Source: Prosopocoilus inquinatus (lineage: Eukaryota > Arthropoda > Insecta > Coleoptera > Lucanidae). From it: a DNA stretch of 64,000 bases. The position numbers and the translations under genes are program-made. Each line of letters begins with the position of its first letter. Position 1 is the stretch's first letter. The notes beneath the pieces were generated by a model. The model did not search any database. It saw only the letters and a list, made by a program, of their open reading frames with translations, and was not told the DNA's origin. Shown here piece by piece: positions 57,016-64,000 of the stretch. The stretch lies in contig CM069876.1 of assembly GCA_036172665.1 (NCBI GenBank), positions 44,175,001-44,239,000 of the forward strand, in the 5' to 3' direction.

Positions 57016-57520
57016 TTTGAAACTTTTTTCACAGTTCGTTTGTTTTATTTTGTCCTTTTGTTTTCTACCAGTTTCTTAACTTGCAAAAGTTTTCGACCGA
57101 AAAATCGCTGTTTTTTCATTTAATTTTTTATCTGTCCATTCCTCTTTCGGTTTAATTTTTTTATCTGTAATTTTTATTTTCGTTTATTATCTTTAGTTTT
57201 TTGGTTTGTTTGATTTTATTTAACTTCGGTTGATTAATTGACTTCCGTTGTTATTTTTTTCTGTTTCATTTGTTTCGATTTGAGTTTATTTCATATACAT
57301 TTTAATCTGTAATATTTACCGATTAAATTTTTGGCTGTCAATCGATTTGTCTTATTCTTAGTTTTACGGATATTTATTTTCGTTCCCTCTTCATCGACAG
57401 CCGTCTTTTGTTTCTGTTTTAATAGTTTTTACGGTATTTTGTTCTTATTTTGATTATTATCAATTAATCGTCACTTTTCTTTTTTTATTATCCGAATTTA
57501 TTTAGTTTATTTATTATGTG

Positions 57521-58690
57521 GTCGATAGTAACCTAAATATGTTGAAACACGTGCCTGCCATCTACTACCCGATTGCTCACTTAATCTTGATCTCGCTTAA
57601 AAACCTGGAAATCTCAGGGAATGTTTAAATAAAAATAAAGTGGGAACCCTGAGAACCAAAGAGAATGAACAAGAATTAATTTAAAATTAACAATTTTGCA
57701 AGTTTATGATAATCCAATACATGAAAGTAACTTGAAGCTTGAGGGGCGCGGGGGGGGGGGGTATTCAATTAAAAAAAATGGTGACATTTATTTAAAAATC
57801 AATATTCTAATAAACAAGCGAGCAACGAACGTTCAATCTATTTTTGTTCTGGTCCCAGCTAGCTTTGAAGTTTAAAAATCGAAACCCCCCCATCCATCCA
57901 TCCACCATTAATAATTAATTCCGCGCACGAAACATTAATTTATAAATGTTTGGAGTAATAAAAATTTTAATTGTGAATATCGACAGCCAGCAACAAAATT
58001 GGAATGTTGCGGAGAGTGTAGATACATTAAAATAATAAATCACGCGCCGCTTTAATTAGTTTTGAAGTGCGTAATTTATTTATCATTCGGGACGATCAAT
58101 CAAGAGTTTGCCGCACAGAAAAAGAATTTTTTTTTTTTTTGGTCGATTTGTTACCACCAGCCGACGAACTTTTATCCACGTGCGGTGATGCAACAAGAAG
58201 TTATTCAATTTTATTAGTAAGTATCATGTAGAGTCACTTCCAAATTAAATTCAAAATTCTAATTTTTTTTTTTAATCACTCAATTTTCCTAATTTATTTC
58301 AATTTCAATAAAGTGTACTTAAGAAACAGCCACGATCGGCGAGGGTGAGTTTAAATAAAAAAATATAATCACTGGTGTTTAAAATTAAGCATCTAACAAA
58401 GGTTTTTAGAGGTAACCTGATTTTTGCTGATCTTTCCTTCTCTCTTTCATATTCTAGTTTTAATTATATATTAATTGTAAAAATTAGAATTAGTTAATTA
58501 ATTTAATTGAATTCACGTATTATTTTGTTAGTAATCTTTGCTGTTATTGTACTAAAATTTCTTTGGTGTTTGAATGTATCCTGTAATTCAAATATTCCAT
58601 TTTTTTATTTGATTTGAACCATAATAAGGAAGGACTATTGAGTGAACACAGAAAGACTAAAATAGTAAAGGAGACTGTGGTTTCAGAAAT
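57521..58690. other. Single-copy DNA, ATTA-rich island
   Basis: No exon recognised. From 57.9 to 58.2 kb the DNA has many TAATTA/ATTA homeodomain-type sites in otherwise mixed, repeat-free sequence, as in developmental enhancers. Confidence 0.35.
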
Positions 58691-58723
58691 AATTGAAATT
58701 AATCTCCGCCCACAATAATTTTA

Positions 58724-58772
58724 TATCCGTAGATACGTATTTCGGCAGTTAAGCTGCCATCTTCAGTACGCT
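58724..58772 (-). ncRNA. Hammerhead-like fold, left arm of palindrome
   Basis: Minus strand CGTA / CTGAAGA / T / GGCAGCTTAACTGCC / GAAATACGTATC / TACG. Same layout as the right arm, but stem II is cut to five pairs. See the right-arm entry. Confidence 0.35.
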
Positions 58773-58897
58773 ACCAACTTAAGAAGATCTAAAAACAACC
58801 TAATCATCCTAATAAAATCATTAACTTTTTACATTTTTATGACTTTATTAGGATGATTAGGTTGTTTTTTGATCTTTTTAAGTGTTTCTAAGTTGGT

Positions 58898-58945
58898 AGC
58901 GTACTGAAGATGGCAGCTTAGCTGCCGAAATACGTATCTACGGAT
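58898..58945 (+). ncRNA. Hammerhead-like fold, right arm of palindrome
   Basis: Stem I CGTA (58900-58903) pairs with TACG (58939-58942). Core CTGAAGA (58904-58910), then an extra T (58911), stem II GGCAGC/GCTGCC with loop TTA, GAAA (58927-58930), and stem III AT/AT around ACGT. Triplet ATC puts cleavage after 58938. The extra T between core and stem II departs from the consensus, so activity is uncertain. Confidence 0.4.
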
Positions 58946-59057
58946 ATAAAATTACTGTGGGCGGAGATTAATTTCAATTAACGTAGAAAGAGATAAGGAG
59001 TGGACCGTTTTCAACAAATTTAAAGAATATATAATAAGTAGAAATTCGAGAAATATA

Positions 59058-59964
59058 CAGGGTGTTCTTTTACTATGTGCAAATATTTAAATCTGCAATA
59101 TATCACCATAAATGGCAACGATTGAACTCATATGTCCTTAACATAAATGTAATAGTTTTCGAGAAAAATGCAGTGGAAAATTTTCTCTAAACCGTTTAAG
59201 AACTGCTGCCGTAGCTAAATGTATTAATTACGACCCGCAGCCGAAGTAGGCCAGGGTCAGTTCCTTACTGGATCTTGAGCAGGAACGACGTAAACAGCGC
59301 GGCGCTCCGATTAGCTGGTCTGTCAAAACGTGTACAATTTAAATTAACTAAACTGCAAGTAATTGCGAGTTTAAGTATTTTTTAAATTAAAATCTAGTGC
59401 AATTCAAGAAGCTGCGGTTCGTAGTTGCCGAACAAATTAAAAGCGAGGTACAAACGAATTGTAATTTCTCATTCCACATTATTTTTAAAAGACATTTACT
59501 TTGTTTCCAAGGGCCGTAAGTAGTAATACTTTCATAGCTAGCAGCGAGATTGCAGCAAAAGTTTATTTACGTAAAATGGTGAAGGAAGAACAATTTTAAC
59601 GCGCCTGCCTAATTGGTGCATAAATTTTCGGATTTATTCGTCGATAGTTGATATCGTAAAACATATTGCTTCGCTCAGTGAATTAAAATTTTAAATAAAA
59701 TAATTAATAAATGATATCAGTGATTATTATTACGAAGCTAAACATTGAACATCGAGTGCGCGGTATTGGTGGGCGTGTTCATACCGAGAGGAAGGCGAAG
59801 TTGACCTTCCTATCTTTCTCGCACATTTCAGCGGTTCCAAACAAGTGGTCCATCCGAAATTTTTTGGCTATGATACGGTAGCCACCAAGAAATACCCGCA
59901 GAAGGTAGCATTTCGTGTACTTACACTGTGGTTTTTTATTTGCATGCAGTAAAAGAACACCCTG
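59058..59964. mobile_element. 907-bp MITE with TA target duplication
   Basis: The ends CAGGGTGTTCTTTTACT and AGTAAAAGAACACCCTG are a perfect 17-bp inverted pair, extended by GTGCAAAT/ATTTGCAT, and flanked by TA on each side. This is the Tc1/mariner-type pattern. No transposase is seen. Confidence 0.85.
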
Positions 59965-59966
59965 TA

Positions 59967-60878
59967 GACGAAATTCGAGAAATTCGTGGAAAACGATTTG
60001 GAAATCGCTTACTGGCTTCCCATGCTAAAACCAGGATACTACTAACAAAGAAATCGAAATTCAACATTGTACGGATTGCTAAAAGAATTGGGGACAAAAG
60101 GGGATAAAAAGTGTGTTTTCAAACCCCACCCCGTCGGCACGTACTCTACAGTGTAATTGCGAGTTATTTTTATGCTGTTTAATCGTGATTTACTTACTTT
60201 AACGTATCTAAATGGTCTCTTGAGATAAAGGACAGGACTGGATGTTTAGTTATCAGTTGCGTGTTACTTAATTATCACAAATGTTTGTCAAAAAAATATA
60301 CTGGAATACTAATATATGAGTGTTCACAGAGAAACAAGTTTTTTTTAAATGGATACAATAATTCCTGCTTAATATTTTGATTTTTGATTTTAGAAAGAAA
60401 AAAAAAATAAAATAAGCTGTAGAATTTATTTCAGTATTGCTGCAGATATTCACAAAAAACAATTGAGCGTCGGATACCCAAAAAAATTAACGAGGTTTTT
60501 GGTTTTAAATAAAATAACATTAAATAAAATTTTACCATTAACATATTAAGTCGATTTATATGTTTTCTAAAAATTAATTTTTAAACTAGAAACGAAAAAC
60601 TTTTGGGAAAAATTGAACCGTAAAAAAATACAGAAAATTTGACGTAAAACCTATTCAAAGCGTCCTCAATTTTTTTTACGCAGTGTAAATCTTTTTTAAC
60701 ATGTTTTGAATCACATCTCTTCGTATAAAAGTATCATTATTCCAGTTGTCTATTTCTAAAATTCAAAAATAAAATAAATTAAATAGGAATTATTTTATGG
60801 ACACCTCTACATTATTAGTTTTATTATATACGTAGTCCCGGTAGAATTTTATTTAGAATCGAAAATTGTTACTATATA
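59967..60878. other. AT-rich single-copy DNA, no gene recognised
   Basis: Nothing supported here beyond short low-complexity tracts. Confidence 0.4.
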
Positions 60879-61004
60879 CAGGGTGTTCCATTAAAACTAA
60901 AGTTTAGTTTATATCTCATTTATCCGAGTTTTGTATTAAACATTTTTTCCTGAAATCAAAAATAAAAGAGTTAAAGGGGGTAGGAATTCTCGCGTAGTCA
61001 CCCT
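60879..61004. mobile_element. 126-bp MITE with TA target duplication
   Basis: CAGGGTGTTCCATTAAAAC at the left and TAGTCACCCTG at the right, flanked by TA. The shared CAGGGTG terminus links it to the Tc1/mariner-type elements nearby. Confidence 0.6.
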
Positions 61005-61039
61005 GTACTTAAAAGAACATAAAAGGCAACGACAAAAAG

Positions 61040-61560
61040 GACAATCTCGTAAAACAACTTCCTAAAGCCGAGGCATTCCGCTGCAAATTAATTAACAGTG
61101 ATTACGTCGTCGCGCCACCACCGCCGCAGCACCGGATGATAAAACGCGCTGCCAACTTGGCGAACATAAATTTCCCGCCGCCGATAAATAATTAAAGTGG
61201 AAAATTTTTTCGGAAATTGTTTGTGTCGCCCGGCGGTGAATTATTTATTTATTCGCCGGGTCGTCGTGAGGGGGGTCTCGTATAAGAAACGAAAATTTCG
61301 GGCAGGGCGAAAGTGAGAGTGAGACGGCGGAAACTTGTCCGATGATCAATACGGGGTGCCCACCCACCGCCCCCCCGACAGACGAGACAGCCAGCGTGTC
61401 TGGGCCGGTGAACGTTGTTCCTTCTCGCGCTTGACGTCACTCGCGCGAAATTTTATTAACCCGTGACAGGAACGGGAGAGCAGGAAATGGGAAAGAACGG
61501 GAGCAAGTTTTGACACTGTTCTTCCCCCAAATTATCGCGAAATCTGATAGGTACGTAAGA
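61040..61560. promoter_or_regulatory. GC-rich single-copy island, candidate regulatory DNA
   Basis: A repeat-free stretch with clustered CG-rich motifs (CCGCCGCCG, GTCGTCGCGCC) and TAATTA/AATAATTAA sites. No splice-supported open frame. Its contrast with the AT-rich repeats around it suggests constraint. Confidence 0.3.
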
Positions 61561-61997
61561 AATTCCGGGCAACTCAGATACGAGATGCTTTCCGGATGTA
61601 TTATAGTCGTCGCGTCATGTTATTCAATGCCCTTTCAAATAAACAAACTCATTACGGATGAGTCATCAATGGCGTGACTAGATATTTTTGGTCCATGGTA
61701 AAGGGCTCTCCAGTAAAAGACATTTTAAGATGACGTCACGAGTACGGCGCGGGCGGCGTCTGAAATCTAAAGAGTAAACAAACCAATTTAATCCTTTTTT
61801 ACAATTGTTTGCGGCCAAGTTAAGTTTAAAGATGTGGTCTCTCTGTTAAAATGATAAAAAAAGACTCTGCTTCACGGCTCTATACAGCTGCGTACCTACA
61901 ACAAATGTCAAAATCCTAACCTCTAAAAGCAAAACCAATTTATTGCAGGTAAAGAATTGACCGAGAGACGTCACGACCTAAATTAATTAATGACTTA
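61561..61997. other. Single-copy spacer
   Basis: ATGGCGTGACTAGATATTTT at 61670 resembles a decayed transposon end. Nothing else recognised. Confidence 0.35.
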
Positions 61998-62122
61998 TGG
62001 CCGTTTTCATAATCAAACTTTAAGGAAGCTTTAACTTAAAGTCACTTTAAGAATAGGGAAACAAATGTATTTTTTTAGGTTAAAGTAACTTCAAATTTAA
62101 AGTTCTATTATGAAATTGGCCG
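61998..62122. mobile_element. ~125-bp MITE with GGCCGTTTTCATAATC ends
   Basis: The left end GGCCGTTTTCATAATCAAAC and right end TTCTATTATGAAATTGGCC are inverted repeats, with an inner pair of ACTTTAA/TTAAAGT motifs. AATTAATTAATGA on the left and GTTAATTAATCA on the right may be a target duplication. Confidence 0.6.
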
Positions 62123-62559
62123 TTAATTAATCATCAGTTACAGAAAACTGGGGCTATTTAATACTGTATTGTGTATTCGCTTTTTTTCTGATAATTTCAC
62201 ATTTGACAGCTGTTTCATTTTCAAGTCAACTGTCATTTAAAATTTTAAACCTGAACAAACACATTTTTGGAGTAAATGTAACAGTAAAGAATAACTCGTT
62301 CTTTTTCTGACAATCTCACATTTGACAGCTCTGTCACAAAAACAAATCGACCGTCATTTTTTGACATGTCACATTTGACAGCTTTGTTAAAACACTTGCA
62401 ATTGAAACACGATTCCAATAATGAGCTTACGATAGAGAGAGGAAAGGGACGAAAATTCTGTACACTTTTTAAATGCCTTTGCTAATTTTTCCAAACGGTT
62501 CATCCTTTTTCCAAATTTCAACGAAACAATTGGTATGTAAAACGCACTTATTTAAATTC
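62123..62559. other. Spacer with repeated TTTGACAGCT
   Basis: CACATTTGACAGCT occurs three times (62197, 62317, 62366), each near a further TGACATG or CTGTCA. TGACAG is a TALE-homeodomain-type core, but a small degenerate repeat explains it as well. Confidence 0.4.
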
Positions 62560-62940
62560 CGATTAGCGCGTTATTAAAATCGCAATTTCATTTTCCGCGG
62601 TGGAAGTCACGGGGTTAACCTCGTCGGCATGCACGTAATCCGGGCGGAATTAACCCTCGCACAATATTGCTTTTGCGTGCGACGATCGTATCACACTGTA
62701 GATGTAGATAACCGGAAACGCCGATGGAAATTAACGCCGCCGTGATGTGTGCACGCCGATAATTGCGAGCTTGAAACCAGACCGCATGATTTCCCGGTTT
62801 GATTAAATTTTTGACTTCCGCCCTCTCCGAATCCTCTCCCTCTCGAAACGGACAGGCGCGTTCAAAATTGGAGTTTACAGTACCCCGGAGAATAATGTTT
62901 TTGGCGGAATGCACATCTAAAAAATGAATGCCTAACATGA
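62560..62940. promoter_or_regulatory. GC-rich single-copy island, candidate regulatory DNA
   Basis: Dense mixed motifs in repeat-free sequence. The 107-codon minus frame has no recognisable domain and no splice context, so non-coding constraint is the better guess. Confidence 0.3.
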
Positions 62941-63650
62941 AAGAAAAAAGGATTCTTTTCTAAAATGTATTAGATGTTAAAATAAATTCAATAAAAATTA
63001 CAACAAAAAAAGAAAATCTAAAGCAAAGAAGAGTGAAAGTGAAATGCAAGGAGTAAGACAGATAAAAAAAAACAAAAAAAAATCAAGGAGAGAGAGAGAG
63101 AGGGAAAAAGAAGAGAAAATGAAATGAACACTTTTAAAAATTTAATTTCTTAATTAAAACCTCAGTGACGTATATTACGACAGTTATGCTGCACACACAA
63201 AAATTAAAAAATATCTAATATAGGATGACACCTTTTGTTTCACCCTTCTATGAGACACCCTGTATTTTTGATTGTATTTTTACCACCAGACTTTACTTTG
63301 GTACAAATTTGAATGCGTTTACTGTTTGATTATTTGAGTTTTTTTTTTCGTTAACACAATGGAGTTACCGAACATCTCGGCAGTAATGTACCACCCTGTA
63401 TGCGTACTCTTGAAAAAAAAACACTTAAAAACTAAAATTTGATGTCAATTGAAAACTCCTATCTAGAATAAAACCTAAAAGAAAACCGAGTGTTTAATTT
63501 GCTACTCGGCATTTCAAAAGGTGATTTGGTATTTCTTTTACAACCATAATTAAAACAGCCGTGCACGTTTATAAATTTTATGAACACGCCCTGCGATTAT
63601 AAAACTCGAACAATTAAACCTGCAAATTTTTAATTAATTAAAAAAAAAAA
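62941..63650. other. A-rich and MITE-end DNA
   Basis: A (GA)n run near 63090 and two ACACCCTGTAT / CCACCCTGTATG termini (63251, 63395) of the CAGGGTG transposon type. No gene. Confidence 0.4.
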
Positions 63651-64000
63651 GTCTCTCGATTTACGGCCCCCACGGGGGAGCGGCATGGCGTGGCGTGGTC
63701 CCGTCACGCTCGCGCCAATTTCAGGAAGAATTAACGGCGGGGCTTCAGGATTTCAGTATTGGGCTAGATCGTGACTCGCAGAGATGTCGCTGCGCTTATT
63801 GACCGGAACCGTTCCGGAACTCTCGCAAGAATTTCTGCGCCCGTCAACGTCATAACTCTGACGACCTTTGATTCTTTAATTTGCGATCAAGGAAACCGAA
63901 ACTTAAGAAAAAAAAGTCCGGAGCCCTCTGTGTGAGGGTGGGTTAACTAAAAGATTTTCACTTCCTGTAAGCGGAAAGTGAATAAATAACTTAAGCTGCT
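63651..64000. promoter_or_regulatory. GC-richer single-copy island at the window end
   Basis: Repeat-free, with an odd palindrome CCGGAACCGTTCCGG at 63802. No exon can be supported. Confidence 0.25.

Larger units (their letters stand above)
55607..57520 (-). repeat. T-rich array (reverse-oriented purine family) with transposon end
   Basis: CAGTGGCGGCCTTAGAAGCG at 55608 looks like a hAT-type terminus. From 55.9 kb, units repeat GACCGATCGTCTTTTGTCTT, CTGATTTGACTTTGTAGAAT and similar; this is the reverse complement of the A-rich arrays at 6.4-8.4 and 40.6-41.5 kb. Interrupted by retroelement copy D. Confidence 0.6.
58691..58979. mobile_element. 289-bp palindromic element
   Basis: The left arm AATTGAAATTAATCTCCGCC and right arm GGCGGAGATTAATTTCAATT are inverted over about 130 bp each, around a ~22-bp loop (ATCATTAACTTTTTACATTT). 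Each arm holds CGTACTGAAGATGGCAGC. No coding capacity. Confidence 0.9.

Noticed and set aside
62615..62938. 107-codon minus ORF
   Set aside because: No recognisable domain, no splice signals and odd composition; more like constrained non-coding DNA.

Overview
This is eukaryotic, almost certainly insect, DNA (a beetle or related holometabolan would fit, but nothing visible fixes the order). It is AT-rich and intron-rich, with GT-AG exons, TCAGT-type initiators, few genes and very many repeats. No tRNA, rRNA, CRISPR array, virus or bacterial operon was seen.

Genes. (1) A small intronless plus-strand gene at 519-824 encodes a secreted peptide with 14 cysteines in the mature part. (2) The minus-strand PEX6 (peroxisomal AAA ATPase) 5' half has three exons, 9732-8859, 6104-5881 and 5370-4989. 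Their splice phases fit, and they encode the N-terminal domain and D1. The D2 ATPase exons are not seen before the window edge. (3) Starting about 1 kb away in the opposite direction, 10730-10835 is a first coding exon beginning MGCNTSK. It has an N-myristoylation/palmitoylation signal and a clean donor, and no later exon was found, so most of the window may be its intron or intergenic. (4) A 24-codon signal-peptide ORF lies at 13725 behind a TCAGT initiator.

Repeats fill most of the rest. They include an exact 82-bp array (1.13-1.79 kb) and purine-strand A-rich arrays (3.7-4.5, 6.4-8.4, 31.4-34.3, 40.6-41.5, 52.5-53.0, 55.9-57.5 kb). Two arrays of one GCGAAGCTA-bearing family lie in opposite orientation (10.97-13.3 and 19.57-22.46 kb). 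A block at 15-16 kb repeats AGATGGCGCC. Three arrays are full of TCAAGGTCA nuclear-receptor-like sites (16.3-18.3, 36.1-38.8, 49.3-49.85 kb). There is also a ~300-bp array (25.8-27.96 kb), a 618-bp array of five units (44.96-48.05 kb) and a ~230-bp array (54.4-55.6 kb). A ~2.4-kb inverted repeat with a 7-kb spacer spans 41.03-52.99 kb. Small DNA transposons with clear target duplications are scattered throughout.

The most interesting signal is a dispersed short element (copies near 0.01-0.33, 24.25-24.45, 29.4-29.64 and 56.8-57.0 kb, a scrap at 43.6 kb). Three copies carry a type I hammerhead ribozyme core with a tiny stem III, as described for Penelope-like elements and retrozymes. The copy at 24.34 kb appears fully paired. 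A separate 289-bp palindromic element at 58.69-58.98 kb carries two hammerhead-like folds facing each other.
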